From assembly GCA_027475525.1 (NCBI GenBank), contig JAMWFC010000052.1, forward strand, positions 496,001-560,000: a stretch of DNA of 64,000 bases. Reading direction: 5' to 3'. The DNA comes from Macrolepiota albuminosa. Taxonomy: Eukaryota; Basidiomycota; Agaricomycetes; Agaricales; Agaricaceae. Shown here piece by piece: positions 44,725-57,409 of this stretch; position 1 is the stretch's first letter; each line of letters opens with the position of its first letter. Under the pieces are notes generated by a model, which worked only from the letters and a program-made list of their open reading frames with translations, did not search any database and was not told the DNA's origin. A program made the position numbers and the translations under genes.

Positions 44725-46191
44725 CACTAACCTCACTTTGCTTCCTTCTGTCTTTGTTACCCTCATGTCTACTACTTTAAGCAATACTGCTCCTGGCACT
44801 GCCATCCAACATGCCACACATGCATCTGCTGTATTTGTTGCAGCCACATCAGGCTCCACAGCTCAGGTTGCATCGAGCCAGTACTATACATACTAAGGAG
44901 CTTGTTCTCTTGACAAGCTCCTGAACTCATTCCCCTCTGAGTTTCAAAGCTCCCTAAAGCCAGGACTGGTTGCCATCCAGTCCTGGGCTCACAAATTATG
45001 TGCTGTAAGGTGCACAGTTAAAGCATGAGAGGTGCTGAAAACATGTAGAGAGTTCCCTGCCCACATTTTGGTGGGCAAAGACACCGTACAGCTATCCTCA
45101 CTGTATGCAGAGAGTAGCAATGGCCAAGCAGCCAGAGCCAGACTTGTCACCACTGTAGATAAGTACCATAGTGACACATTTGCTGCAGAACTCAAGGCCA
45201 AACAGGACGATGTCCTTTTCCTTAAAAACTCTCTCTCTCTCCAGACCTGCCATGAAGAACTCAAAGTTTTATGGCAGATAGCATAGAACACGCTGGCAGA
45301 GCAATCAAAAACACCCATCTTTGAAGGCTCACCTATGGGAGATGATGCCATCATGATTATGGGTTAGGAAATTAACCTGGCAGCTAAGCAACTAGCTGAT
45401 GACATTTATAAAGATTCTCTCTATTATTGGAGTACAAGCTTGGATGATCATTGAGGCTCTAGAGAGCCAGGCTAATGCTAAATTGGATGCCAAAAAATCT
45501 CTCAAGACTGCTGCAGAAGCATCTATGCTGGAAGTTTCTTTCTCCAAAACCATTGTCAAAATAGTTAAAGAGCAGGTTGCAGCAGCCCTTGTTGGTGTTG
45601 CTGGTAGACACAAATCAGTAAGTCTGCTTATATTTCCTGATGAATCTATTGATTCTGATGAGATCCTGTTCTCAGAAGAAAGGCAAGGCTGCAACGCGAT
45701 TTGCATATCTATACATGCCTCTGCCTGCAAAAGCAGCATGTGCCAAAGCCCAAAGAGCGGGAAAAGCAGTTGCAGGAAGAAAGAAGAAAACCAAGTCTTC
45801 TACTTCAAAGGCATCAAAAGAGAAAAACAGGGTTTAGTTGTCACATCAACTAAACCGCATGTAAGATATGCAGATTACTGTTTTTACTCTGACTGGATAC
45901 TAACCATATCCTACTCGGAAGCAATTAGATATATACTGTAAGGGTGACCTCTAGAGGCTGTGGCTCAGTCACACAGCTGGCAGAGGGAGATCCAAAGTGT
46001 ATTAGAGTATGTACTGACAATATCATAATAATTACTCACTTGGCAGAGGGAGATCCAAAGAGAACAAGTCTAGGGATTCCCTATGCCAGGTTGGATGCTT
46101 TTGGGGCTTCTAAAGCATGGGAAACAACTGTACAGTACAACAAAACCTTAAAAACTCGAAAATTGACTAACCAAACAACTGTGTGAACAAG
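44725..46191 (+). pseudogene. Unrecognised coding remnant left of the KDZ element
   Basis: Plus-strand segments look like decayed protein: ARARLVTTVDKYHSDTFAAE and KAKQDDVLFLKNSLSLQTCH at 45.12-45.29 kb, and QANAKLDAKKSLKTAAEASM, an Ala/Lys-rich helix, at 45.46-45.54 kb. They are separated by stops, and the TATA box at 44624 would drive them. CTGGCAGAGGGAGATCCAAAG occurs twice (about 45977 and 46039). I do not recognise a family. Confidence 0.35.
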
Positions 46192-47075
46192 CAGAGTAGG
46201 GCATCACAACGGTACATGTCAAACATTGTACGGGAGCTCGCTTTGTGCTGTACCATACGTGTCCAGTGGAGTCCGCTATACTGGAGCGGAGCAGTCCCCA
46301 CAGTGCCGTAGAATACAGAGCTGTGGACGTGTCACAATGTGCTGTATGACATGGTCTAGTGGATCAATAAAAGGCGGGCACGCAGGTCCGGCAGATGTCA
46401 GTGTGCATCAGCGGCTGCCGGCGGGCATCAGCCCATGAGTGGAAACCTCCTCCATTGGTGGATATCATGGCATGAATAAACCCTCCTCAAGGTTTCCCAC
46501 TTCTCTCCCCTCTCTATTCCTCCCCACAATAACTTGAGGCTGTGTGTCTCCCCTTCCCTCCTTTTCCCATCTCCAACGCCAGCATACATTTATGAAAGGG
46601 CCCTGCAAACCTACGCAGGCCTACGCAAGCCACCAGCGGACATCTACACAAACATACGTTGACGGACTCAAACTTACACGGGCCCACGCAGGCCTGTGCA
46701 GGGCACCAGCGGACATCCACAGAGGCCTACACAGGTCCACAGAGTCTGGTTGGACCAAGGAAAAAGGTAACTTTGTCTTGCCCACCATATGCCTGTGGGG
46801 AGGAATTGAACCCCCAGCCTTGGGAAAGCCTCCAGCAATGGAACACACATTTAACCATTGCACCACAGGTCCGTTACTAACAGTTAGATTCAAAGGTTGA
46901 ATAACACAATGAACGGATGCCCACCTACGTTTCTGCAGGTTCCCATATGGATTTTTTGAGGTGGAAGGGGGGTGGCATACCTTCCAAAAGAGTTTTCATG
47001 GCTTGAAAGGGGTGTTGGCATCAGCAGCCATCAGCTGGCATCCATTGGAGTTTGTCAGCAGCCGTCATGACCCGC
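46192..47075 (+). repeat. KDZ element left terminal inverted repeat
   Basis: Reverse-complementary to 60478-61367, including the tRNA-like segment and a GGCATC-rich minisatellite start. It differs mainly by transitions. Confidence 0.85.
46792..46869 (-). repeat. tRNA-like sequence (SINE-like head) in left TIR
   Basis: The minus strand begins CCTGTGGTGCAATGG and ends with GGGTTCAATTCC then CCACAGG. There is thus a 7-bp acceptor-like stem, an A-box-like and a B-box-like block over 78 nt. The anticodon arm does not fold cleanly, so I call it tRNA-derived, not a tRNA gene. Confidence 0.45.
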
Positions 47076-47200
47076 TGGCATCTGTTGGCATCCGTCGTGC
47101 ATCCATCAGCATCCGCCGGATATCTGCTGGTATCTGTCAGCATCCACGGGAATCCATTGGCAACCCCTGGCATCGTCCAGCATCGTCTGGCATCAGGGCG
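46990..47200 (+). repeat. GGCATCYG-type minisatellite
   Basis: Many imperfect copies of a 10-14 bp word (TGGCATCCGT, CAGCATCCGC, TGGTATCTGT). The inverted partner near 60.48-60.55 kb and 61.08-61.16 kb has the same words. Confidence 0.6.
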
Positions 47201-49002
47201 GGAGAGAAGAAAACAGGGTGCGTAGATGTCTGCCGCATGGGATGGTGTCTCAGAGAGCGTGGGGAGTAGCGGAAGAGGGATGGGGGTGGAGAGAAAGAGG
47301 GGGAAGGGGAAAGAGGAGGAGCATGGGTGTCCACTGGTATGCCAGCGGATGTAGCAGACGTTGGACGTCAGGTCAGGAGGGAGGAGGGAAGCAGGGTGCA
47401 TGTGGTGAATTGGGGTGGCGTGTGAGGTAGTGTGGGGAGTGGAGAGGATGGCACTGGGGAGAAAGAGGGAGAAGGGCGAAAGAGGGTGTATGAGTGTCTG
47501 ATGGCATGCCAGTGGATGGTAGCTGATGTCAGTGGTGCAACCAGTTCCAGTAGTTCAGTGGAATATTCATTTATTGATATTCAATATTGTGTACAGCGGT
47601 GGGTTCTACTCTCCCTACTTCACCTTAATGGGGACTAATGGTGTGTTTTTATATGGGTGCATTTTTGCTCTACATGTACATCGTACTGACCTGTAGTAAG
47701 CGCCTGTGGTAGTTGATCTGACCAAAACTCTAGCAATTACTGAAGCGGGATAGGATGGAGGAGTTGACACATGAGATCATTCCAGAGCTCATGACAAGTG
47801 ACGATACACCAGGGCTGACTACCTTTTTTACAAAGACCAGCACAAAGGTATCCAGCCACAGTGTATTATCAACTGGTCATGAGCTCTGGAATGAACACAC
47901 ATTTTTACAAAGACCAGCACAAAGGTATCCAGCCACAGTGTATTATCAACTGGTCATGAGCTCTGGAATGAACACACACGTGAACTCGTCTATCTTATGC
48001 CACTGCAGAAATCTCTGGAGTTTTCAACGGATCAAATTCATGACACTAGCGGATGTCAGCGGCCTGCTGCTATTATATAATGTAAACTAACAGGAGTCAA
48101 ACTCACCTCTTATGCACAATATGAAATATCAATTTATGAATATTCCATTGTACTACAGGCGCTTACTACAAGTCAGGACGGTGTTCATGTAGTGCACAAA
48201 CAGACCCATACAGAATTTGAATGGATAGAGATTTTACTGCAACTGGTGCATCTGTATTGAATTGACAATATTAGACTGATATTTATTTACACTATAGAAG
48301 TATACAGGAAAGAGGAAAACCATGGTTTGTAGTGGAATATTAGACTGATATTGATTTACACCATAGCATTATACATGAAGCATCTATGATGTAGTGGAAT
48401 ATTTCCCATTGGTATTCCTTGTATTTTGCATTAGGTGGGTTCGACTCCCCTTAGTGCATTGAGATCGAACTCAAATATTTTTGACTACACACAGAATAAT
48501 AGACTGATGTTTATTTACATCATAGCAATGTACAGTAAGCATCGGTGGTCTAGTGGAATATTATCTATTGGTCTTTATTATGTCTTGCAGTAGACAGGTT
48601 CGATTACTGTTTAGAATTTTTGACCTGCTTAGCTAATTGTTATTTATTACACAGTATGATAAACAAAGTAAGGTCCTAATTTAAACAGGCTGACATGATA
48701 TCTATTTAGACTATAGCAGTGTACATTAAGCATTGATGGTCTAGTGGAATATTATCCATTGGTGTTCATTGTGTGTTGCAGTAGGTGGGTTCGACTCCTG
48801 CTTAGTGCAATGAACATTAAGATGTTTGCTATTTTTGGCCTGCTTAGCTAATTGTTATTTACTAAACTGTAAGATAAACAAAGTAAGGTTTTGTCAAGCA
48901 ATAAATCAAACCTTTTGTAATTTAAACAGGGTCACATGATATTTATTTTCAGAACTTGCTTCGTGTAAAGTTCTCGTCTGTTTCTTTAATCCTCCATCTG
49001 CC
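47076..49002. other. KDZ subterminal region with tRNA-like tandem units
   Basis: No gene. 47.2-47.5 kb is G/A-rich. 47.55-48.2 kb carries isolated GTGGAATATT repeats. From 48379 three units follow, each with TGGTCTAGTGG-like A-box and GGTTCGACTCC-like B-box sequences about 70 bp apart (48379-48460, 48539-48620, 48729-48812), preceded by a common ATAGACTGATATTTATTTACA-like lead. Confidence 0.55.
47825..47978. repeat. 77-bp perfect tandem duplication #8
   Basis: 47825-47901 equals 47902-47978. It lies in non-coding subterminal DNA, showing that the phenomenon is independent of coding content. Confidence 0.95.
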
Positions 49003-49612
49003 ATGTCTAACAAAGAACTCCACCAACGGGTCATTGACATGGATGTTCAAGTATTATACCTTGCTCTCAGAGGAGACCTGTGACAACTTAAAGCACAGCA
49101 GAAGGACCTGGTAAAATACAAGCACTCCTGCCTAATAGACATGCACTAATAGTCATCCTGTAGATTGACATGTGGTTCAAGGTTAGGGATGACAAGGATG
49201 ACAAGAAACTTCTCCTTAATGCCAGGAGAAGTTTCATCAACGAAGTTATCCTGCTACTCCAGAGCAAGCTTTCTGATGAGGATATGATCAGGCGGTTAAA
49301 GGACGCTGCAAAGAAATGGACCCAGAGGAGCGGAAGGGAGGAAGAACCAAGTGGGGGCAAAGAACAACCTGATCCATTGACCGAGGCCGGTCCGTTGACG
49401 GCACTGGCACAAGAAGACCAGATAGGTCATAGGCCGGCAGCAGGAGATTTGTCTGGTCCATCACCAATTCTGAAGAAGAGAAAATGATCAAGTCCTCCAG
49501 CGGCAGGAGATTTGTCTGGTCCGTTGCCAAATCCCAAGAAGCCAAAACGGGTTACCTATATTGGTCAACGTTCTCCTGGTACCTATCGTCAACAGAAGGA
49601 GCAGGAGGATGA

Positions 49613-49766
49613 GGATGAGGACAAGGATGAAGAGGAAGAGGAAGAGGAAGAACAAGAGGGCAGGATACCGAAGAGGGAAATTACTGGAGGGATGAGGACA
49701 AGGATGAAGAGGAAGAGGAAGAGGAAGAACAAGAGGGCAGGATACCGAAGAGGGAAATTACTGGAG
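49613..49766. repeat. 77-bp tandem duplication #9
   Basis: 49613-49689 equals 49690-49766. It doubles part of the Glu-rich stretch, so the apparent acidic repeat is not real evidence for an expanded domain. Confidence 0.93.
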
Positions 49767-50455
49767 GGATGCTGTTGGGCAGGTATCTGAGGACAGCACC
49801 TCGTCCCCCTTGCCAATATTGCGCAAGTAAGTGGCTACAGTGTGTCAGGACAAAGGGCAGCACCGCATGCGATCCCTGCCGGCTCATTCGCAAACAAACA
49901 TGCAGCCTGACGATTGTCAAGAAAACCGTCAAGCCCAGCAACAAGGGAAAGGGGAAAAAACCACTGAGAAAGAAGTCAGTGATGATTATTGAGAGTGATG
50001 ATGGTATGAAACTCTTTTCCTGCTCAAATAGCTAACCAGTAGTTAGCAGATGAACTAGCCAGTCCAATCGTGGGACCATCAAAAACATCCATCCATCCAT
50101 CCCAACCATTGACCTCCAACTGCCCAGCGAATCCTCTTCCGGTCAAGGGAAAGGACAAGGAGCGGGCAATGGAGTCTAGTCACAGTGAGGACATTGTGGC
50201 TAGTGTAATGGCAGGGGTGGAGAGCCGTTTGGACAGGATGGAGAATGGGTTCCAGAAAGCATTGTGGAATGTTGGGGAGCAGGTGTGGGATGGGTTTGTC
50301 ATGGCTGAGGCGAGCTGGTTACCGTGTATTGAGGACTTCTTCCGTCGCTACCAGACTCAGGTTGACATGCTTGGTGGCTGCATGGAAACACTGCAAACCA
50401 ATGTTTCTCGTGTGGGTAAGACGCTTGCATCCCACAACGAACAGATCCATCAGAC

Positions 50456-50609
50456 GGAGGAGCAGATCTGCCATATTCAGGGTATGGTTGACACTTTGCA
50501 GAGTCGACTTCACATCTCCACCCATCCCTCCAGGAGGAGCAGATCTGCCATATTCAGGGTATGGTTGACACTTTGCAGAGTCGACTTCACATCTCCACCC
50601 ATCCCTCCA
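50456..50609. repeat. 77-bp perfect tandem duplication #10
   Basis: 50456-50532 equals 50533-50609, in the coiled-coil of cargo gene 1. It shifts the frame. Confidence 0.95.
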
Positions 50610-51077
50610 GTCCATCAGCTCAGGATAATGTGGCAGTGCATCCAACAGGGCACAGTGGACTTGGACCCATTATTGAAGAGGAAGAAACCACTTCTGACCC
50701 CATCGCTGACCAATCCCCTGCCACTGCTGACATATCCATTCCCACTGGTGACACCTCTGTCCTCATCACTGACCAATCCCATCACGCTGCTGACTTATCC
50801 GCTCTCACCATCACTCCATCCTCGCTTCAACAAACATCCTCAGATACGTCTCCCGCACAAACATCTCTGTCACCCCCTCAACCATCTTCCGTCCCTCCGC
50901 CAGTCCCTGCTGAGGACCCTCTCCCTGGCTCAAGAGGACAGGCTCGTAGCAACTCCCAAAGTAGTCGGCCGCCAATGCAATGGATCCGATTATCCAGTCG
51001 GCTTACTGAGAGACAGAAGGCAACAGAAAACAAGTGAAGATGGACGGTTTAAGATGGACGGTTTGTTATTGTACAAT

Positions 51078-51231
51078 ATTTTTTTTCATTATGATAGACA
51101 TTGCTACATTTTTGTAACACTATAGTTTACAAAAATGTAATGTAACATTTCCCCATTTTTTTTCATTATGATAGACATTGCTACATTTTTGTAACACTAT
51201 AGTTTACAAAAATGTAATGTAACATTTCCCC
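51078..51231. repeat. 77-bp perfect tandem duplication #11
   Basis: 51078-51154 equals 51155-51231, in the AT-rich gap between two convergent genes. Confidence 0.95.
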
Positions 51232-51241
51232 CTTCCTCACA

Positions 51242-53660
51242 TCAATGACGGCAGACTGGTCGAATGACCTTAGTGCGGCTGCTACTCCTTTTTGCTGGTG
51301 TAGACATATCAATGTATCGAGCTGCATCTTCCTGTAGCATTTGTGCTTGAGACTTGTGGGGTCGCTTGGAATTTGTTGACAATTGGTTAGGCAATGCCTT
51401 GCACTTCTTTTGGTTTTGTAATGCCGGCCTTCCCTCACCTTCAAATTGGTCATTGTCCTCATCTTGAAGAATGTCGAGCACCCTTCTTGACACTCTATAT
51501 CTAGAGGAACCATCACTAGGGCCATTAATTGGAGGGTCTGGATGGCTCCATCCTCTTTGTTGTAAGAGGTGGATGGTAGTGGCATCTACCACTGCTGTAT
51601 CATCACCACATCCGTCATGAACGGATTCGTCGAGAGCGGACTCGTCGTGAGCGGAAGCTGATACATTTGGTCGGGATTCGTTGTGAACCGTGGATCTGTT
51701 GTGGCGCTGAGGCTGGGGAGTGTGTGGTGAGCGCAAGACAGGAGGTTCCTCCTGTAAGTCAGGCAGTGGTGTGTGTGGTACACTAGGTAACAGGGGAAGT
51801 GTAGGCCCCAGTTGCCACTCCAAGTTGGCTGCAGATCCAGTAACTAAAGCAGATCCGCCATCAGCAGCTCCATCATTAGCAATGGTCCTACTGTTGTCAT
51901 CGACTACCGCTGATAGTGTTGGCCTCTGTTTCTGATTTTTCTCTCCATTTTTGCATGTAGCTGTATGTGCTGCTGCTGCTGCCACATTTTTTTCACGATC
52001 AGCTCGGGTGCCATACTCGGCAGCTACTGGCTGCTTGTGACAGTTGAGATAAACCGTCCAGCGGAAGGTGTCACCAGATCCATACTGTCCTTGACGGTCT
52101 CTTCAGAAGTTCAGCAGACGCAATAGCTCAGGCTGACCAAGATTATGGGGATCTTGGAATATCAGACCCTCTGGAAGATACCTTGAATGTATGAATTGCT
52201 GATCATTGGTCCTCACTGCCTTGTAAGGAGCAGATTCATACTGGTAACCAGACGCAATTTCTGATGGAGTGATCAGATGATGAGCAAAGGTGGAGAAAAC
52301 TAGAATTCACTGTAATGAGTATTTAGATAGTCCCAGACAAGCATTTCCAATTCTGCCCGAGTTTGAAATATATTTGGTCCTAGATCTGCTGGTAATATTG
52401 GAAATCCATCCCTATCCAGATCAAGGATGAGGTCATGGCGTGTAAGGATAGGAGGAGTCAAATCATGGGGTGATTGCATGTTGGACGGCATGTCTCTACC
52501 AAGAAGAGCAGACATGTAATCCATCATCTTCTTGTTGAAGTCACTAACAAGGTCAGGAAAGGAGTCTTGAAAGGTAGGTCGGTTAGCATGGGTCAAGTAT
52601 GATATATTGTCATGACTATAATTGGTGTCAAAATTGTTTAAAGAATGATGGCACCACATACATTCTAATAGTCATGCCTTCATCTGCATACCAACCAACA
52701 ACAGTCCAACTCAACATGCCCATCTCTCTAAATTGAAGCACATCTGCATCGTCCACACGCTTCAAACCATGCTTTTGGGCCTTCCTGAAGAGACAACGAT
52801 TAGAAAGCAGAATCAAGCAGATGGATATACAACAAATAGAGGACAGATAGGGGATGGAAGGAGTACCAACTTGCGCTGAATTTCTGACGGATTTTCTTTT
52901 TTGCTCCATTCTGCCATTATCTTCCATAAACAACTTTCCTCCTGCAGTGTGAGTTGATGTATAATATTTTTGACAGCCACATTATATTGTGCAAATGCAT
53001 CCAATCCTGAGGTGTTGTGATCCTTACCCCTCAACAAGTTCTAGATCTCCTTGTTTATCTCCTTTGCCATTGTCTGCTGGACAACATCTTGCAGTGAAGT
53101 TTTCAGGAGCACCTTTGGATCTTTATGCTGGTAATAAGGGCACCAGCAATTCTTGATATACTGGACAACCTTCTATTCAAGCAAATGATGTCTAGTTCTT
53201 TGCAATGAGTTGCTGTACCTACTTTGATTCTCTCTGCCCACTCTTCCCCTGTCTTTGGCTCTGTCCCCTTAGTGGCCCAGTAGTTGAAAATATCTGTTAG
53301 GATTTTATCCTTCAAGATAGCAGTCCGAGCTTGAGGAGTAGTTGAGGAGCGGTAGAGTTCCTTGTATGGTTCAAAGATAGATCTTTCTTCCGCTGTAAAT
53401 ATCGGTTCCACTCATCTTTTCTTTGGTGAAAATATTGGTTCAGGCGGTTGCAGGAGGGCAGACATGTTTGTAGACAATATAATTTTCTGCAACCACACAG
53501 TTCTCAACCAAAGGATCACATGATAAAATATAGATTTTCCATTCAGTGTCCGTTGATGACAAATGGATTCTGTTTGTCTTCGACGGATAGGGTCCGCTGT
53601 CCGCTGGTATCCAGCCCGTCCAAATTGGGGCATATTGCCGATATCAATGAGCGGTCTCAT
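51242..53660 (-). pseudogene. KDZ cargo gene 2 (minus): hypothetical protein with FNYW-type N-domain
   Basis: The minus strand starts about 53660 (MRPLIDIGNMPQFGRAG). Then come IFTAEERSIFEPYKELYRSS and ILTDIFNYWATKGTEPKTGEEW, a pattern I associate with hypothetical genes common in Agaricomycetes. Further on are LSWTVVGWYADEGMTIRMY, ALLGRDMPSNMQSPHDL, NLGQPELLRLLNF, GSGDTFRWTVYLNCHKQP and a basic C-terminus ending at 51242. Pieces fall in several frames, with a few probable introns and also real breaks. It lies convergent to cargo gene 1. The function is unknown; association with the transposase is by position only. Confidence 0.5.
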
Positions 53661-53700
53661 TAGATATCCTGTACAATGGCTAGGTCCTGGCCATAGATAT

Positions 53701-53854
53701 TTTGATCATGAACCTGAACTCTCTAAAGAAATGCAAGTGACCAAAAACAACAGTCATCAGACAAAGGGACCTCATCCTTTGATCATGAACCTGAACTCTC
53801 TAAAGAAATGCAAGTAACCAAAAACAACAGTCATCAGACAAAGGGACCTCATCC
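53701..53854. repeat. 77-bp tandem duplication #12 (one mismatch)
   Basis: 53701-53777 equals 53778-53854 apart from one G/A. It lies in the divergent intergenic region before the transposase. Confidence 0.93.
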
Positions 53855-53861
53855 TGTTTGC

Positions 53862-56800
53862 TGAGGAAAGGACACGACTCACTCAGAACACATGAGGGTT
53901 GCCAGTCCTCATAACACAACGGCTACCACTGGGTCCCGCTCCCATTGTAACTGGTGCATCACCTGCAGCATTTGCAGATGATAATAACTTTGCACACTTG
54001 GACAATAATCTAACGGTAGATAATGTAGATGATACAATGCCCATATCCATAAGGCATGGAAAGGTGATTTAAATGTATGCTATTATTGAGAGCGAATTAT
54101 TCAAGTTTATACATAGACATAGGCAGATTATTTTAACGACTTCATCAACCATGTTCCACAGTTGCTTAATGGATTGCTTGGTCGTGAATCAATGGATGAC
54201 GTTACTGATTGCCTTGCTTGTCCTGACCATTACCTCGCACAATAGCGATGCTGTGATTGTGTTGAATCAAGAATATTTTGTCGCAGATGTTTCTGCTGCA
54301 CGCACGACTCCAACCTGTTTCACTGACCTGAAGTATAAAATGGTAGGTATTTCCAACCAATGAATATGTCGGATATTGGAGGGTATTTCTATATCCAACA
54401 CAATTCATTGCATGCAAACTGTCATCAAGGGAAGGTCAGGGTCAGGGCTTTTGAGGACCACGAGCGGAAAAAGGACATTCAGGAGCAAGAGTTTTTATGA
54501 CTCAAATATTAACTGGATGCTGAACTTCCATCAGTGGATAGCGACCCGGGACATCTGGCAGCGCATCCATCCATGACTTCAGATTTCCTGAGCAGACTTC
54601 AAGATGCCAGCCTTGATTAAATCATGGAAGAGGAAGAGCAACAGGATTCAGAGAATAATGTGCCAATAGAAGATATTCCAGATGATCGGCCAGCTATGAA
54701 CAGGTTCCGTATAGACAAATATGATTGCTTTGGGAATTCAATTCAACGGATTGTTCACATAACTGGAGTACACTACATCACTGTCATTTCATGTGAGTGT
54801 TCTGAGATGGATGTCTTGGTGGAGGATACCATCCGCTTGCAGCTGGTCCCCAGTACATTTGATCGGACACAAACATATTTTACAACGGCTGTGCTGGACG
54901 ACTTCTGTCTGACAAATCTAGAGTGCAAAGCATCCGCCTACCAGTACTGGCAGAAAATTGCAAAAATAACTTCCCCGATTGCATCTTCTGGTGAGGTGGA
55001 TAACCTTTACTGCAAGCTACGATGAATTTCTCATTTATGGTGGTGGCTGAAGAAGTTGAAGTGGGCAGGCTTTGGCCATAATGAATTGAGGCATTTCATG
55101 ACGCCGGACCGTGGTGAACTTGCAATATTCTGTCCAACTTGTCTCCAACCAGGAGTCAATCTTCTATCCAACTGGGAAGAAGATCCTGTCCAGTAGAAGT
55201 TCAATTGTTCTTTAATGATGGATGGCAACTTCAAGGCAGATCACATCCAACATTCTAATCCTGCTCATGATATATGGCATTCAGAAGGCGGTGGTATGAT
55301 GGCCAGGAGGGATGAGCTTACCCACTATCTCAAGCGTGCAAAAGAACAGCCAACAGTGAGTGACATTCTTTAACTCTACCTATCTGCCGTCCACTCATCA
55401 ATTCAATCCTGTCTGTTGGCTATCCGCTGGACCTCTTTCTGTCCAGGGAGCCGCTTGTGAAAACACATTCAAAGGCCCTGATGATGAACAAGTCATGCAA
55501 CATTACTGGTATTGTTGCAACGGCATGTACACGGCATGGCTGCTTTGCTCCTAATAGTGTAACAAACTTGACCCGTGGTGAAGGCCAGGTTTACACAGAC
55601 TTTTCCATCACACGGGCAGTTAAGACGACCAACATGGATGGGATTCAGCGTCTCCTACTGGTATATGACATAGCATGCCAGTGGTGTGTCAAATTTTCTG
55701 AACAGCTTGCCAAGGCCAGAGAAGTCCTGCCAGATAATCTACTCATGGACTTTGCAATAGGACTTCTTCATGTCCATGGGCATAAGGAGGATTGTTTTTT
55801 CCGCTTTGCCCCGTCCTTCATTTCTGGGGCCGGTCATTTGGCTGGGGAGATAATTGAAAGTCTCTGGTCTACACTAAATGAAGTCTCACAGATGGCCCGT
55901 ACGGCTACCTTGGCACATTGGGCAGAAATCCTTGATGATCACATGTGTGACTCAAACTGGAAGAAGCTGCTTGACATGGTTCCATTCCTATGTCAAAAGT
56001 ACAGGACTGATGTTGAGATGAAAGATGCAGCCATTCAATATTTCACTAAGCGATCTGTCAGAATATCAATGAATTTACTAACAAGCTGGGAAGCTGGAAT
56101 AGCTAAGGCAGAAAGGCTCAGAGAGAAGGGAAACCATAAAGCAATGGATATTCTCAAAGCTTGTACAATGACCTTCAATAGTGTAAGTGAAGACTGAATG
56201 GCAGCAGACAGTGAAAACCACTCAACGGATGTTGCAGCGACGGATATTTATTCCTTCTGGATTCAACTTGCCCTTGACATTGAGGAGCAGCAGTAAGGTG
56301 TATTGCTGATGGCCCAACCTATTTCATTAATTGGAAGCTCAGAATTGCAATTCAGGACTAGGTTCACCATTTAAATTGGCATGCAAGCAATGATGATCAG
56401 TAAAAGGTCGAGACAGAAAGAGAACTATTAAGGGTTCGACTCAATGTCCTTGCTGCTTCTCAGAACAGGAGCGGATTTATTGCTAGTGGAAGGTGGACTG
56501 CCTTCCTGGAACCAGATGAAGTTTCTAGAGCCTTTGACAACAATAAAATGGCGGAAGATGGACAACTAGCAGATCTGCTGGTACCGCTAGCAGATAACCT
56601 TGGACCAACAGATGTAGTTGTTCCAGAAGATTTTAAAATCTCCTTCCCATCTATGATCATGAGTAATGTCTCATCATTAACAATGATAGAGTACAATCTG
56701 TGCTTGATTCAAATTGAAAAGCTCCTGCAAGCCCTTTGAGAATTCATTGCAGAGAAATTATTCCTATATTCTCATGTCATCCAGGTCGTCCCAAGTAAGA

Positions 56801-57409
56801 ATGTGAAAACTTGAGCTTGCACATCTCTTCAATGAATCCAGGCCTCAATTCTGATGAAGGCTTATGCCTATGCACAATGCCGCAGTGCTCTGCTGCAACT
56901 GGGATTGGAGCCCAGCATTCAGAGAAAGTATTCAGTTCTATAGAAAGTGGATTTGAATGCAAGCATCGCTATACAAGATCCCAACATTCCTGGTTCATCA
57001 AGGATCAAGATATCTTGGATATGGCACTCTAATTCTGATGCAAAAAATAAATCTGCAACTATTTCTGAATGTAAGTCCTCTTATTAATATTTTTGTTATC
57101 ATTACATCTGTTTGTGAACATATCTCTTCAGTTAATCATGTTCATTATCTATGTGCTAGAGCACAACGCAACAGATGGACAGAGGAATATCAGCTTGTCA
57201 TGAGTGAAATGGAGTGGACAGTTCAGTATTTCTTCAACTAGACAGATATTTGGTCAAAGCATGGTATATCAGTGAAGAAAAGAGGTCTCCAGTCATATGC
57301 GCACAAAAAGGTGGCCATGTGGCAAGAATTGGCCTTGATGGCAATTGATAAATTTACATGGGTGCTTCCTGATTTTATTTCCTCCCAAACTGCAAGAGAT
57401 CCGCTGTGA
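53862..57409 (+). pseudogene. KDZ transposase with CxC2-like cysteine domain, decayed
   Basis: Plus-strand pieces in order begin with a Cys/His domain: CLACPDHYLAQ, RCCDCVESRIFCRRCFCCTH, then NGRYFQPMNMSDIGGYF near 54.2-54.4 kb. LQLVPSTFDRTQTYFTTAVL and KASAYQYWQKIAKI follow, and RGELAIFCPTCLQPGVNLL. The RNase-H-fold catalytic segment reads MDGNFKADH (Asp at 55221), then after an intron TACTRHGCFAPNS, LLVYDIACQWC, LLHVHGHKEDCF and GEIIESLWSTLNE, with C-terminal ARAQRNRWTEEYQL and EMEWTVQYF. The enzyme would cut and paste the element. In-frame TAG, TGA and TAA at about 54243-54337, and others later, show it is dead. The exact 5' exon is uncertain. Confidence 0.8.

Larger units (their letters stand above)
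49003..51037 (+). pseudogene. KDZ cargo gene 1: cysteine-cluster / coiled-coil protein
   Basis: The start at 49003 reads MSNKELHQRVIDMDVQ. Likely introns are 49111-49163 and about 50004-50050. Following segments include NARRSFINEVILLLQSKL, an acidic Glu run, then the cluster CQYCASKWLQC plus CDPCRLIRKQTC (CX2C-X6-C ... CX2C-X6-C), a nuclear-signal-like KGKGKKPLRKK, and a long amphipathic helix (RLDRMENGFQKALWNVGEQV through VSRVGKTLASHNEQI). The tail is Ser/Pro/Thr-rich and ends at 51037. In-frame TGA occur at 49081 and about 49486. Three 77-bp duplications disturb the frame or flank. The function is unknown; the layout parallels the gypsy B antisense gene. Confidence 0.55.

Noticed and set aside
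46792..46869. Functional tRNA gene
   Set aside because: The anticodon arm does not fold, and the copy in the other TIR has lost acceptor pairing.
49613..49766. Glu-rich tandem repeat as a real protein repeat
   Set aside because: The period is exactly 77 bp, out of phase with codons and shared with non-coding sites; best explained as an assembly artefact.
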